Assembly (NCBI GenBank): GCA_026989435.1
Contig: JALSJI010000065.1
Coordinates: 1 to 57,485 of the forward strand
Source: Sulfurovum sp.
GTDB taxonomy: Bacteria > Campylobacterota > Campylobacteria > Campylobacterales > Sulfurovaceae
Direction of reading: 5' to 3'
Length of the DNA stretch: 57,485 nt
Below, one piece after another: positions 40,088 to 50,988 of this stretch. The position numbers and the translations under genes were made by a program. Below the pieces are notes generated by a model. It did no database searches and had not been told where the DNA came from. It worked only from the letters and a program-made list of their open reading frames with translations. Each line of letters opens with the position of its first letter. The first letter of the stretch is position 1.

Positions 40088-40114
40088 AGTCGCATATAGG
40101 CGTAAGGAGAAATA

Positions 40115-40489
40115 ATGCAAATAGCTTTTGGCAAGGTGGGCTCTACAGCCAAACCCGTTGAAGTCTCTTCAAAAGGCGTGACGCTTCATGGAACATTACA
40201 AAAAAGCGGTCATCATCAAGTTGTCTTGGATGCTAGACTCACAGGATCTCTTGATTTGCATTGTGATAGGTGCGGTAATGCATACAACTATCAGATGGAT
40301 ACAGAGTTAAAATTGAAGTTGAGTGATTTACTTTCTGAAGATAAAGATGATTTGGATATAATTGAATTTTTAGATGGCACTATCGATCTTTTGTATATAT
40401 TAGAGAGCGAAATAACATCTGTACAAAGTACTTATCATTATTGTCGCAGTTGTGACGGAAATGATGAGACATTAGAAATTGAATTTTAA
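40115..40489 (+). CDS. DUF177/YceD family protein
   Basis: LTGSLDLHCDRCGNAYNYQMDTELKLKLSD, YHYCRSCDG; immediately upstream of rpmF. Confidence 0.8.
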   Translation: MQIAFGKVGSTAKPVEVSSKGVTLHGTLQKSGHHQVVLDARLTGSLDLHCDRCGNAYNYQMDTELKLKLSDLLSEDKDDLDIIEFLDGTIDLLYILESEITSVQSTYHYCRSCDGNDETLEIEF

Positions 40490-40498
40490 GGAAATATT

Positions 40499-40660
40499 AT
40501 GGCAGTACCTAAGAGACGTGTAAGTCGTACAAGAGCAGCGAAAAGAAGAACACATTATAAATTGACATTACCAATGCCTGTAAAAGATGCAGATGGAACA
40601 TGGAGAATGCCTCACCATATGAATATGACTACCGGTGAGTACAAAACAACCAAAGCGTAA
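40499..40660 (+). CDS. rpmF: 50S ribosomal protein L32 (below ORF-track size cutoff)
   Basis: Translation [53 protein letters not shown]. Confidence 0.95.
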   Translation: MAVPKRRVSRTRAAKRRTHYKLTLPMPVKDADGTWRMPHHMNMTTGEYKTTKA

Positions 40661-40663
40661 TTG

Positions 40664-41653
40664 ATGATACGCATCGCGATTGACGCAATGGGTGGGGACT
40701 TTGGTCCTGAACCTATTATAGAAGGTGTGATACAAGCACTGGATGAAAAAAGTTTTTTACCTATTCTTGTAGGTGACGAAGAACAAATATTAGAATTCCT
40801 CCCGCAATATTATGTTGATAAAGTAGAGTTCGAACAGGCTTCCGACGTCATCGCAATGAGTGATGCTGCAACTGATGCGCTCAAACGTAAAGACTCTTCT
40901 ATATTTAAAGCTGTTGAACTTGTACGTGAGGGGAGAGTCGATGCGGTACTTTCTGCAGGACACTCAGGGGCTACGATGACTGTAGCAACACTTCGTATGG
41001 GTAGAATTCCGGGCATTAAAAAACCGGCACTTGCTACACTGATGCCAAGTATTACAAAAGATAAAACCTTGGTTTTGGATGTGGGTTCCGTTACAGACTG
41101 TAAACCTGAAAACCTGTTTCAGTTTGGAGCCATGGGTGAGGCCTATGCGGCTAAAATCATGAAGATCAAAAACCCTAAAGTAGGGCTTCTTGCCAATGGG
41201 AGTGAAGATTCTAAGGGGAATGAACTGACTAAAGCAACCTTCCCCTTACTCAAAGCACTTGATGGGTTTATCGGCAATGTTGAGGGGAAAGACATCTTCA
41301 ACGGTAAAGTAAATGTGGTAGTCTGTGACGGTTTTACGGGGAATATCCTTCTAAAAACATCCGAAGGCGTGGTATCTACTGTTTTTGATTTGATGAAACA
41401 GCATATTCGTAAATCATTGCCGGCTAAAATTGGTGCATTGATGATGAAAAAGAAAGTATTTGGAAACATGAAAAAGCAAGTAGATAAAGATGAATACGGC
41501 GGTGCACCGTTGCTTGGACTTAAAGGATGCGCGATTATCTCTCATGGAGCCTCTAGTCCTAAAGCGATTAAAAATGCAGTCTTTCAGGCGATTTCATATG
41601 TAGAGTCTGATGTCAACACGACAATAGAAACACTACTAGAAGAGAACGAATAA
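40664..41653 (+). CDS. plsX: phosphate acyltransferase PlsX
   Basis: IAIDAMGGDFGPEPIIEG; SAGHSGATM; VVCDGFTGNILLKTSEG; GGAPLLGLKG. Confidence 0.96.
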   Translation: MIRIAIDAMGGDFGPEPIIEGVIQALDEKSFLPILVGDEEQILEFLPQYYVDKVEFEQASDVIAMSDAATDALKRKDSSIFKAVELVREGRVDAVLSAGHSGATMTVATLRMGRIPGIKKPALATLMPSITKDKTLVLDVGSVTDCKPENLFQFGAMGEAYAAKIMKIKNPKVGLLANGSEDSKGNELTKATFPLLKALDGFIGNVEGKDIFNGKVNVVVCDGFTGNILLKTSEGVVSTVFDLMKQHIRKSLPAKIGALMMKKKVFGNMKKQVDKDEYGGAPLLGLKGCAIISHGASSPKAIKNAVFQAISYVESDVNTTIETLLEENE

Positions 41654-41717
41654 TATATATTTTAGAACAATCCTAACTGTTTGATGATAGAATACCTAAT
41701 ATAAAATAGGCACAAGG

Positions 41718-42731
41718 ATGGCAATGTCACACATATATGCTTCATTTAGATCTATAGGGGCTTATGTACCAAAAAAGATACTTTCCAATGCAGATTTGGA
41801 GAAGATGGTAGATACCACAGATGAGTGGATAGTAAAACGTACGGGTATTAAAAAACGTCATATAGCAGCCCAAGATGAATATACCTCTGATATGGCAGCT
41901 AAAGCATCTGCTTTGGCATTGGAACGTTCCGGTATAAGCACGGATGAGATAGATTTGGTTCTTTGTGCTACCGTGACACCGGATTATTTTAATATGCCTT
42001 CAACTGCATGTGTGATTTCTGACAAACTGGGTATAAAAGACGTACAGGCCTTTGATATCTCTGCAGCCTGTTCCGGTTTTGTCTATCTTCTTTCGATTGC
42101 TAGAGCATTTATAGAGTCAGGTATGAAAAAAAATGTTTTGATAGTCGGTGCCGAGAAGTTCTCCTCCATTGTAGACTATACAGACAGAAGTACCTGTATT
42201 CTGTTTGGAGATGGGGCAGGTGCTGCTGTTATTTCAGCAACCGATAATCCAAAAGAGGCTATTATCGATATTCATGCCAGTGCAGATGGCGCTTATGCAG
42301 ACTTTTTAGTTACTCCCGCACCAGGCAGTATCAATCCGGCAAGCCAAAAAGTTATCGATGAGGGGCTACAGTATGTTCAGATGAAAGGCAATGAAACTTT
42401 TAAGCTTGCAGTCAAAACATTGACAAAGGACGTCAAAGAGATTTTAGAAAAAAACCGGATAAACGCTGAGGATATTTTGCATTTTATTCCTCATCAAGCA
42501 AATTACCGTATCATTAAAGCAGTGGGCGACGCACTAAAAATGAAAGAGGAACAGGTCGTACTTACCGTCGGTAAATACGGTAATACTTCAGCAGCTTCTA
42601 TCCCTATGGCGATTAATGATATTTGGGAGTCAGGTAGACTGCAAACAGGCGAACTTATGTTACTCGATACCTTTGGTGGTGGGCTTACTTGGGCGTCTGC
42701 TTTACTTCCTTTTGCCGGAAAGAGTAAATAA
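41718..42731 (+). CDS. fabH: 3-oxoacyl-ACP synthase III
   Basis: [52 protein letters not shown]. Confidence 0.96.
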   Translation: MAMSHIYASFRSIGAYVPKKILSNADLEKMVDTTDEWIVKRTGIKKRHIAAQDEYTSDMAAKASALALERSGISTDEIDLVLCATVTPDYFNMPSTACVISDKLGIKDVQAFDISAACSGFVYLLSIARAFIESGMKKNVLIVGAEKFSSIVDYTDRSTCILFGDGAGAAVISATDNPKEAIIDIHASADGAYADFLVTPAPGSINPASQKVIDEGLQYVQMKGNETFKLAVKTLTKDVKEILEKNRINAEDILHFIPHQANYRIIKAVGDALKMKEEQVVLTVGKYGNTSAASIPMAINDIWESGRLQTGELMLLDTFGGGLTWASALLPFAGKSK

Positions 42732-42734
42732 AAC

Positions 42735-43544
42735 GTGCGTATTGGGTTTATTGGGGATATTGTCGGTAAACCCGGTCGCTTGATGCTCAAGCGACATCTT
42801 AAACGTCTACGGCAAGAACACTTCATAGATTTTACCGTTGCCAATTATGAAAATGCTTCTCACGGCTATGGTTTGACCGAGAAAAATTGTATAGAGCTTC
42901 TTAGCTACGGTGTAGATGTGATGACAGGGGGTAATCACTCTTTTGACAAAAAAGAGATACTCACTATGTTTGAGAAATATCCACTCATTCGTCCTATAAA
43001 CTATCCTAAAGAACTTGCAGGCAAAGGGGTGTACGAGACGAAGGTCCTTGGACAAAATCTAGCCATAATTAACCTCATGGGACACTATACTATGCCTATG
43101 GCAGATAATCCTTTTACGATGATAGTCCAAGAGGTTAAAAAGCTAAATGATCAAGGTATGAAACATATAATTATCGATATACATGCGGAGTCGAGTGCAG
43201 AAAAAAATGCCTTTCGACAAATACTCAAACAGAACGTTTCGGCAATTCTAGGCACACATACGCATGTAGCCACAGATGATTTACAGATAGTAGACGGCTG
43301 TTGTTATGTGACGGATGTGGGGCTTACGGGGTGCCGTGACGGTGTGATAGGGATGGATGACGAAATACCCGTGAAGCGTTTTTTAACCTCACTTGGAGGA
43401 CATCATAACGTACCTGATAAGTGCAAGAGTATTTTTCAGATGGTGGTTTTTGAGATTGATGATGAGGGGAGATGTGTGGGGGCCGAGAAGATTAAGATAT
43501 ATGATGATATGCCTAAGATTGTGACTCAGGCTTGGGTGGATTAA
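42735..43544 (+). CDS. YmdB-family metallophosphoesterase (TIGR00282-like)
   Basis: IGFIGDIVGKPGRLMLKRHL; NYENASHGYGLTEKNC; GGNHSFDKKEI; GTHTHVATDDLQI; DVGLTGCRDGVIGMD. Confidence 0.9.
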   Translation: MRIGFIGDIVGKPGRLMLKRHLKRLRQEHFIDFTVANYENASHGYGLTEKNCIELLSYGVDVMTGGNHSFDKKEILTMFEKYPLIRPINYPKELAGKGVYETKVLGQNLAIINLMGHYTMPMADNPFTMIVQEVKKLNDQGMKHIIIDIHAESSAEKNAFRQILKQNVSAILGTHTHVATDDLQIVDGCCYVTDVGLTGCRDGVIGMDDEIPVKRFLTSLGGHHNVPDKCKSIFQMVVFEIDDEGRCVGAEKIKIYDDMPKIVTQAWVD

Positions 43545-43939
43545 TTGTTATTGGATTTGATAGACTTCAGTCTATTTTTTGAAAAAGTTTTGATTTCGAG
43601 CAATAGCTCTTTTATCTCCTCTCTAACAGTTTTGGGAGCATAGGCCAATAAATTTATAAGCTCTCGTATCTCCTCTGAGTAGCGTATATTATACTCCGTA
43701 GCATACTCTATATCAAAACTAAAAAGCTCCTGTTCGCTGACTCCTAGTACCTCTGCGATGTAGGGGATAAGCTCTACTTTTAACTCTCTTTTTCCGTTAA
43801 GATAGCCGTAAATGGTCTGAATGTTGGGCGGATTGCCTGTACTTTTGAGTGTGGGTTGCAAGTTTTGCAAGGATTCAGCAAAATCTTTTTTGCACCTCGC
43901 TTCTACTTGGGATATCTGCTCAAGTGATAGAAAAAACAA
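43541..43939 (-). CDS. helix-turn-helix (XRE-like) regulator
   Basis: NIQTIYGYLNGKRELKVELIPYIAEVLGVSEQELFSFD. Confidence 0.7.
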   Translation of the reverse strand: MFFLSLEQISQVEARCKKDFAESLQNLQPTLKSTGNPPNIQTIYGYLNGKRELKVELIPYIAEVLGVSEQELFSFDIEYATEYNIRYSEEIRELINLLAYAPKTVREEIKELLLEIKTFSKNRLKSIKSNNN

Positions 43940-44352
43940 AGGTAGACGACAAGACTTACAGTAACAACTTTAAGGGCTTTAGATTTTTTGCTACCTCTTT
44001 TTACTCTGTTGACCCTGTAGTATTTTTAGTCTCTGCTTCTTACAGTTTTAATAAAGAAAAGTCTGTTGCACAATACACTCGCAAGGATGCGGATATTTTT
44101 ACATTATCACCCCAAGTCTATTTTGCGGTCAATCCCTACACCAGTTTAAACTGGGGTGTAAAGTACAACTATTTTGGAAAAACCAAAATCGATGATATAA
44201 TCATAGGAAACAGCGGTTCAAACTTGGCACTGGTTACTGGACTAAGCTACGAACTCTCTTCTACAATGTTTATGAACATCAATGTAGAGTATCTTAACAC
44301 TAATGAGATGTCACAAAATACATTTGCAACCACATTTTCATATAAGTTCTGA
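43930..44352 (+). pseudogene. 3' fragment of an outer-membrane beta-barrel protein (FapF/transporter-like)
   Basis: DDKTYSNNFKGFRFFATSFYSVDPVVFLVSASYSFN...NSGSNLALVTGLSYELSSTMFMNINVEY...FATTFSYKF: alternating strands and terminal Phe, without signal peptide or N-terminal strands; the upstream part of the ORF is antisense to the HTH gene. Confidence 0.6.
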
Positions 44353-45026
44353 TGAAAAATTTACTTTTAATACTCACGCTTACCTATGCACTGGAAGCTA
44401 AAGTGCATATGCTGACAGAGGATATAAATATGGCTGTTGATGTGAAGTCTTGGATAGAGATAAAAAACCAAAACCTTACTAGACAAAAACATGACTACTC
44501 ATGTGGCAGTGCATCGCTTTCAACCATTTTGACACATTATTACAAGCAAGAGGTGATAGAAAAAGAGATACTTGATGCAGTAATGGGCATGAAAGGGCTA
44601 ACAAAAAACAGCTCCTTAGAGGAGTATAAAAAAGCCAATGGACTTTCCTTTTTGGATTTGAGTATTTTTGCCTTTAGTAAAGGGTTTAGAGCTATGGGAC
44701 TTGCACTTGACATGGAGTCGCTTAAAAAACTTAAAATACCCGTTATTTTGTATGTAAAAATAAGAGACAGTGAACACTTTAGTGTACTCAAAGGAATAGA
44801 TGAGAAGTATGCCTATCTAGCAGACCCCTCTTTTGGAAACACAAAGGTAAAGCTCTCCAAATTTAAAGAGATGTTTTATCAAAGAGATGATTTGAGACAT
44901 CCCGGTAAAATCTTGGCTATCTTCCCGCCTAAAGGAGAGACAGCTAAAGATATATCTTTTATGAAAGTACCAAAAGATTCAGGTTTGATAGCGGATGTGA
45001 TACGTTCACAGAGTATAAAAAAATAA
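44352..45026 (+). CDS. secreted C39-like cysteine peptidase (FapD-like)
   Basis: Signal peptide; QKHDYSCGSASLSTILTHYY (Cys), SEHFSVLKGI (His), AYLADPSFG (Asp). Confidence 0.8.
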   Translation: MKNLLLILTLTYALEAKVHMLTEDINMAVDVKSWIEIKNQNLTRQKHDYSCGSASLSTILTHYYKQEVIEKEILDAVMGMKGLTKNSSLEEYKKANGLSFLDLSIFAFSKGFRAMGLALDMESLKKLKIPVILYVKIRDSEHFSVLKGIDEKYAYLADPSFGNTKVKLSKFKEMFYQRDDLRHPGKILAIFPPKGETAKDISFMKVPKDSGLIADVIRSQSIKK

Positions 45027-45038
45027 ATTCTTTATTGG

Positions 45039-46859
45039 TTAGCTATTACGCTTAATCCTCACCTTCTTCGGATCAAAAAGTGAAATTGCCTCTTTGACCA
45101 TAGGCTCCTCTAATAGGGTGGAGGGATCTTTTTCTTTTGCGGCTTCCGTCTCTCCCGATTCAGGGGCGATACAGGAGCTTTTCATCTCCATATCTTCGGT
45201 TATGGCGCTTGTCTCTGTCTCAAGGTGCGGGGGATTGATTTTAAGAGCTTCGGATGGCTTTTGTGTTTCCGTGTCCGTGTTTGCCAAAGCCGATGAAGCA
45301 TCAACTTCTTTTTTTTTAGCGATATTGACGATTTTAGTCTCTAACCCAAATACCTCTTTGACAAGCATACTGATTACACCCCAGTGTTTTATCAGTGATT
45401 TTTTATCTTCCCCTTGAGCTTGGGATTCCCAAGTGAGTTTGTTTTCTTCAAAAGAGACAAAACGTATATTGTTTTCGAAACATCCGCCCAAATCAAAATC
45501 TCTGTCAAATATTTTTTGAATCAGTGTTTCAAATCTCTTTTGATGTATGGCTTCTTTGGATCTTTCAGAGCTTGGAATAGGCTTTTTAGCCTCTATGGTT
45601 CTTTTTTCATCATCTTGCCGACTTACCGAGTTTTCCGCCGTGTCTAAAGATACCGGAGGCTGCTCTTTTTTAATGGAATTAGATTTTTGTTTAGGAAGTG
45701 TAGCAGTTATTTCATCTTGGGTAATGGTAATTACCTCTTTAGGGTTAGAGAGATTGGGAGCAGGCGTAGTGACCATAATCTCTGAAACTTCTACACCTTT
45801 AAGCTCATTTTCAAGGCCTCGAATCATAGTGTCTATATCTCTTATCTCTAAGCATTCTATCATTTTAAAGAGTGCCAAAGAGAGGACAAATTCCCCATCA
45901 CTTCCTAATGCAAGAAGGCTTTTAGACTCTGCAATGACTCTGAAAAAACGCTCTATGATCATGGGGCTTAATTGGCCGTTGTCACCTAGAAGTAGCTCTT
46001 TAAGATAGAGTGTAAGCTCATCGAGTATCATCTCTGCCTCATAATCGCGTGCTATATTGATAAAGTCCAATACCTTAGCCGTATTCTTTTGCATGATGTG
46101 ATGTAGCAGACTCTCTAGATGACTAGGCTCTATAATGCCAAGCATATTGGTAACGGTGGCTACATCAACAAAGTTTTTGGAGTAGACGATGGCCTGGTCT
46201 GTAAGCGTAAGCGAGTCTCTTAAACTTCCTGCTCCGGAGCGTGCCAAAATCTCAAGTGCATCTTTTTCATACCCTATATGCTCTTGATTAAGGATATACT
46301 CTAGGTGTTTTCGTACCAGACTTTGCGGGATTTTTTTAAATCTAAAGTGTTGTGTACGCGAAAGAATCGTCGCCGGTAGCTTTAAAGGATCTGTCGTTGC
46401 CAAGATAAATTTTACAAAATCAGGCGGCTCTTCCAGAGTCTTTAGCAGAGCATTAAAGGCCTGATTGGTAAGCATATGCACCTCATCGATAATAAAGATC
46501 TTAAAGCGTGCAGCACTTGGTTTGTATTTGGTATGTTCAATAAGCTCTTTAATGTCATCAATACCGCGATTACTTGCTGCATCCATTTCGATGATATCCA
46601 TATGGCTATTTTCGTTTGCCGTTTTACAGTGCATACAGTTCCCGCATGGTTTGGAGCTAGGACCTTTTTCACATAGCAGTGCTTTGGCAAAAATGCGTGC
46701 AGTAGAGGTCTTCCCGGAACCTCTAAGTCCGGAGAATAGATAGGCATGCGAGAGTCTCTTCCCGTCAAGAGCAAGCGACAGAGTCTGTGAGACTGCCTCT
46801 TGACCTATAAGGTCGTCAAACGTAGCAGGTCTATATTTTCTCGCTAAGGCTAAAGACAC
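45039..46859 (-). CDS. dnaX: DNA polymerase III subunits gamma/tau
   Basis: LARKYRPATFDDLIGQEAVSQTL; FSGLRGSGKTSTARIFAKAL; IIDEVHMLTNQAFNALLKTLEEPP. Confidence 0.96.
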   Translation of the reverse strand: MSLALARKYRPATFDDLIGQEAVSQTLSLALDGKRLSHAYLFSGLRGSGKTSTARIFAKALLCEKGPSSKPCGNCMHCKTANENSHMDIIEMDAASNRGIDDIKELIEHTKYKPSAARFKIFIIDEVHMLTNQAFNALLKTLEEPPDFVKFILATTDPLKLPATILSRTQHFRFKKIPQSLVRKHLEYILNQEHIGYEKDALEILARSGAGSLRDSLTLTDQAIVYSKNFVDVATVTNMLGIIEPSHLESLLHHIMQKNTAKVLDFINIARDYEAEMILDELTLYLKELLLGDNGQLSPMIIERFFRVIAESKSLLALGSDGEFVLSLALFKMIECLEIRDIDTMIRGLENELKGVEVSEIMVTTPAPNLSNPKEVITITQDEITATLPKQKSNSIKKEQPPVSLDTAENSVSRQDDEKRTIEAKKPIPSSERSKEAIHQKRFETLIQKIFDRDFDLGGCFENNIRFVSFEENKLTWESQAQGEDKKSLIKHWGVISMLVKEVFGLETKIVNIAKKKEVDASSALANTDTETQKPSEALKINPPHLETETSAITEDMEMKSSCIAPESGETEAAKEKDPSTLLEEPMVKEAISLFDPKKVRIKRNS

Positions 46860-46949
46860 AATTGTTCCCCTATTTTGTATGATGAATATTGTAGTTAAAT
46901 TTTACTTTTGATTGGTATAATTAAAGAAATAAACTAAGTGAGGTTGAGT

Positions 46950-47846
46950 ATGAAATGGAGAGGCGGAAGAAGAAGTGCCAATGTAGATGACAGAAGGGCT
47001 TCATCAGGGGGAAGTACAAGGCGTGGAATGCCCTCTTTGGGTATGATGATGATGGTATGGCCGATGATAAAACCTTTACTCAAAACCAAATTTGGGTGGG
47101 CTGTTATCGGACTTGGTGCAGTAGCATATTTTTCCGGTTTTAATCCGCTTTCGCTTGTGGGAATGGGCGGAGGTAAAAAGGTGAGTGTTGCCAATGAAGC
47201 CAAAGACAATGAGATGGCGGCTTTTATGGCAACGACATTAGGTTATACTGAAGATGTATGGCGCAGTATACTCCCCCGATACGGTATAAGATACAAAGAA
47301 CCAAAAATGGTACTCTATCGCCAAGGTACAAAATCCGGTTGTGGTTTTGCAGATTCGGCTATGGGTCCTTTTTACTGCCCTGCGGATCAAACCATCTATA
47401 TAGATCAGAGTTTTTTTGACGAGCTGGCACATAAGCACTCTGCTCCCGGTGATTTTGCACAGGCTTATGTATTGGCTCATGAAGTGGGACATCATATTCA
47501 AAATATGCAAGGTATTTTAGATAAAGTACACAACAGTAAACGCGGCGGTATTTTCGGTAGCAGTGTGAGAGATAATGCCCTTCAAGTAAGGGTAGAATTA
47601 CAAGCAGACTGCTATGCCGGAGTGTGGGCACATCATGCGCAAAAAAAGTTTGGTATTCTTGAGCACGGTGATTTACAAGAGGCTATTAGAGCAGCAGCAT
47701 CCATAGGCGATGATGTGATGCAGCGAAAGGCAGGAAGACCTGTCAATCCGGACGGGTTTACACACGGTTCATCTCAACAGCGTATGGAGTGGCTGAAACG
47801 CGGGTTGAAAACAGGGGATTTGAGAGTATGTAATACTTTTGGGTAA
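46950..47846 (+). CDS. neutral zinc metallopeptidase (YpfJ family)
   Basis: MKWRGGRRSANVDDRR; GPFYCPADQTIYIDQSFFDEL; YVLAHEVGHHIQNM (HExxH). Confidence 0.92.
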   Translation: MKWRGGRRSANVDDRRASSGGSTRRGMPSLGMMMMVWPMIKPLLKTKFGWAVIGLGAVAYFSGFNPLSLVGMGGGKKVSVANEAKDNEMAAFMATTLGYTEDVWRSILPRYGIRYKEPKMVLYRQGTKSGCGFADSAMGPFYCPADQTIYIDQSFFDELAHKHSAPGDFAQAYVLAHEVGHHIQNMQGILDKVHNSKRGGIFGSSVRDNALQVRVELQADCYAGVWAHHAQKKFGILEHGDLQEAIRAAASIGDDVMQRKAGRPVNPDGFTHGSSQQRMEWLKRGLKTGDLRVCNTFG

Positions 47847-47924
47847 AGCGTTTTGGGATGATGAAAGAGAAGTATAAAAGTTGGGATTTTTATGCTTTTT
47901 TATATAAATTCCTCATTCATTGGC

Positions 47925-47930
47925 TATAAT
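47925..47930 (+). promoter_or_regulatory. putative -10 box upstream of leuS
   Basis: ATTGGCTATAATTC, nearly identical to the rplY promoter. Confidence 0.55.
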
Positions 47931-47957
47931 TCTCCAAAAGAATGATGAGGAAAGACA

Positions 47958-50399
47958 ATGCATTACAATCTAAGCCAGATTGAAGCCAAATGGCAGAAAA
48001 AATGGGATGAGGAGAGGGCTTTTGAACCTGACGATGCCTTAAGCAGAAAAAAGAAATATATCCTCTCTATGTTCCCTTTTCCCTCCGGAAGATTACATAT
48101 GGGACATGTAAGAAACTATGCTATTGGCGATGCTTTTGCCCGCTACTACAGAAAACAGGACTTTAATGTCCTGCACCCCATAGGTTGGGATGCTTTTGGT
48201 ATGCCGGCTGAAAATGCAGCTATTAAACACGCCAGACATCCTAAAGAGTGGACATATTCGAATATAGACTACATGCGAAAAGAGCTCAATACCCTTGGAC
48301 TCTCTTTTTCAAAATCACGTGAGTTTGCTACCTGCGACCCACTCTATACAAAGTGGGAACAAGAGTTTATTATCAAGATGTTTGAAGAGGGTTTGCTTTA
48401 CCGTGAGTCTACTAGAGTCAACTGGTGTGAGGATTGTCATACGGTACTTGCCAATGAACAAGTAGAAGAGGGGTGTTGCTGGAGATGTGACAATCCTGTG
48501 GAACTTCAAGAGATGCCGGGGTATTACCTGGACATCATCAAGTATGCAGATGACTTGTTGGATGATTTAAAACAGCTTGAGGGGAAATGGCCAAACCAAG
48601 TACTAACGATGCAAGAAAACTGGATAGGAAAATCACAAGGGCTTGAGTTTGACTTTGAACTTAGTGAAAGTTCTAAGGAGAAACTAGGCGGAAACTTTGA
48701 GAAGTACACGGTATTTACTACACGTCCTGATACCATTTACGGTGTAACCTATTCGGCGTTGGCTGCGGAACATCCTATAACAAAGTACTTATTAGACAAT
48801 GACTTGTTAGATGCAGACGTAGCAGAAAAAATAGTGACTATTGCTAATATGACAGAGATAGAACGTGCCAAAGAGGGTAAAGAGGGGTATGATTTGGGAC
48901 TGAGTGTCATTCACCCGCTCACACGTGAAGAGATACCCGTATGGACGGCAAACTTTGTACTTGCTTCATACGGCGGAGGGGCTGTGATGGCGGTACCTGC
49001 ACATGATGAGAGGGACTTTGAATTTGCCACTAAGTATGAGTTGCCTATCAAACGAGTAATATCCGGGGGAGATACTTTGCCTTATACGGCTGAGGGTATT
49101 TTAGAAAACTCAGAGTTGTTTACAGGGATGCGTAATGTCGATGCTAAAAAAGAGATTATTGCACGATTTGAGGCAAAAGCGTTGGGCAGGGGTACAACCA
49201 ACTACAAGTTAAGAAACTGGGGAATTTCCCGCCAGCGTTACTGGGGAGCACCTATACCGTTTGTGCATTGTGATGAGTGTGGTTTGGTGGCTGAAAAAAT
49301 AGAAAACTTACCGATAGCACTGCCTGAGGATATAGAGATAACAGGTGAAGGAAATCCCCTGGAAAGCCACCCGACATGGAAACATTGTAGCTGTCCTAAA
49401 TGTGGAAAAGAGGCGATACGCGAGACCGATACGCTTGATACTTTTGTGCAGTCTAGCTGGTATCAGTTTAGATATGCAACAAATCCTAACAAATGGAACG
49501 AGACGGGAATAGACAAAGAGGAAGCAAATTATTGGCTAGGTGTTGACCGGTATATAGGAGGGATAGAGCATGCCATTTTGCATCTACTCTATGCTCGATT
49601 CTTTACCAAAGTACTGCGTGACCTTGGTTACCATGAGATAGACGAGCCTTTTGAGAACCTGCTTACACAGGGTATGGTGCTTATGGATGGCGCCAAGATG
49701 TCTAAGTCTAAAGGCAATACCGTTGATCCGGATGCATTGATTGAGAAGTACGGTGCGGATACGGCACGTCTTTTTATTCTTTTTGCTGCCCCTCCTGCTA
49801 AAGAGTTGGAGTGGAACGACTCGGCAGTGGAGGGTGCGTTTAGGTTTATTAAAAAACTTTATGACAGAAAGTCTAAAGTTGATGCCAAAACATTACCGGA
49901 GATAGATCAAAGTAGCTTAACCAAAGAGAGTAAACTAGCACGCGTAAAGGTGTATGAGGCTCTACAAAAATCTACGGATGTGTATGAAAAGACATTTGCA
50001 TTTAATACCCTTATTGCTGCTTGTATGGAAGCACTCAATGCACTGGACAAACAGGATGATGCTAAGGTATGGACGGAGGGTATGTATATTATGTTAAATC
50101 TCTTAGAGCCTATTATCCCTCATGTGGCAACGGAGCTTTCTGAAATGTTATTTGCTAGAGAGAACTTGAGTGCAAAACTTGGGATAAAAGAAGAAGTATT
50201 TGTGCAAGAGAGTATCAACTATATGGTGATGATAGGCGGTAAGAAACGTACAGAAGTAGAAGTAAGTTCATCTGCTTCACGGGAGGAGATACTGGCACTC
50301 GCAAAAGAAGCAGGGGCTAAATGGCTAGAGGGTATGAGCATCACCAAAGAGATAATTGTGCCAAATAAGTTGGTGAACATAGCGGTAAAGCCCGATTGA
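47958..50399 (+). CDS. leuS: leucyl-tRNA synthetase
   Basis: [51 protein letters not shown]. Confidence 0.98.
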   Translation: MHYNLSQIEAKWQKKWDEERAFEPDDALSRKKKYILSMFPFPSGRLHMGHVRNYAIGDAFARYYRKQDFNVLHPIGWDAFGMPAENAAIKHARHPKEWTYSNIDYMRKELNTLGLSFSKSREFATCDPLYTKWEQEFIIKMFEEGLLYRESTRVNWCEDCHTVLANEQVEEGCCWRCDNPVELQEMPGYYLDIIKYADDLLDDLKQLEGKWPNQVLTMQENWIGKSQGLEFDFELSESSKEKLGGNFEKYTVFTTRPDTIYGVTYSALAAEHPITKYLLDNDLLDADVAEKIVTIANMTEIERAKEGKEGYDLGLSVIHPLTREEIPVWTANFVLASYGGGAVMAVPAHDERDFEFATKYELPIKRVISGGDTLPYTAEGILENSELFTGMRNVDAKKEIIARFEAKALGRGTTNYKLRNWGISRQRYWGAPIPFVHCDECGLVAEKIENLPIALPEDIEITGEGNPLESHPTWKHCSCPKCGKEAIRETDTLDTFVQSSWYQFRYATNPNKWNETGIDKEEANYWLGVDRYIGGIEHAILHLLYARFFTKVLRDLGYHEIDEPFENLLTQGMVLMDGAKMSKSKGNTVDPDALIEKYGADTARLFILFAAPPAKELEWNDSAVEGAFRFIKKLYDRKSKVDAKTLPEIDQSSLTKESKLARVKVYEALQKSTDVYEKTFAFNTLIAACMEALNALDKQDDAKVWTEGMYIMLNLLEPIIPHVATELSEMLFARENLSAKLGIKEEVFVQESINYMVMIGGKKRTEVEVSSSASREEILALAKEAGAKWLEGMSITKEIIVPNKLVNIAVKPD

Positions 50400-50436
50400 A
50401 TTTAAGATAAAATACAAGAAGGCAAAGGAATATAGC

Positions 50437-50988
50437 ATGAAACAACATAGCAAGCGTCTATATAAAAACAAGATATTGAAATGTTTCATTTTTTATTTGT
50501 TGTTCCTTTTAACAGCAGGATGTGGGTATAAGCCCTCTTCTCATGCTATAAGCCATATATTTGAAGATACGGTCTACCTAGAAGTGCTAGTGGACAAAAT
50601 AGAGCCTGAAAATGCTCCCTTTATCAAAGATGAATTGAGTCGTCTTGTCTATCAGCGTTTTAAAGGACGTGTTGCCGGTAAAGAGGAGGCAAAAAGTTAT
50701 ATACGTGTAAGATATGATGGAAGCACATTTACGCCCCTTGCTTATAAAAACGGTTATGTGGTGCGTTATCGTGCTAATATTCGTGTGCAGTTTGACATGC
50801 TGAACAAAGAGGGGAGAGTGAAAAAAAATATTAACACCGTACATGAAGCAGATATTCAAGCCTCGTCACTGACCTCATCTACATTGAGAACGGAGGCTAT
50901 TCGTAAAGGTCTGCAAAAAGCACTAGACGAGTTCCTGGCTTATGTAAGCGCCCGGGGGGTGCTCAAGGCAGAGAGTATCAAGCGGTGA
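50437..50988 (+). CDS. lptE: LPS-assembly lipoprotein LptE
   Basis: Lipobox LLTAGCGYKPSSHA; position directly after leuS. Confidence 0.75.
   Translation: MKQHSKRLYKNKILKCFIFYLLFLLTAGCGYKPSSHAISHIFEDTVYLEVLVDKIEPENAPFIKDELSRLVYQRFKGRVAGKEEAKSYIRVRYDGSTFTPLAYKNGYVVRYRANIRVQFDMLNKEGRVKKNINTVHEADIQASSLTSSTLRTEAIRKGLQKALDEFLAYVSARGVLKAESIKR

Noticed and set aside
45094-46008. Plus-strand ORFs antisense to dnaX
   Set aside because: Antisense shadow of a confidently identified gene; no domain recognised.
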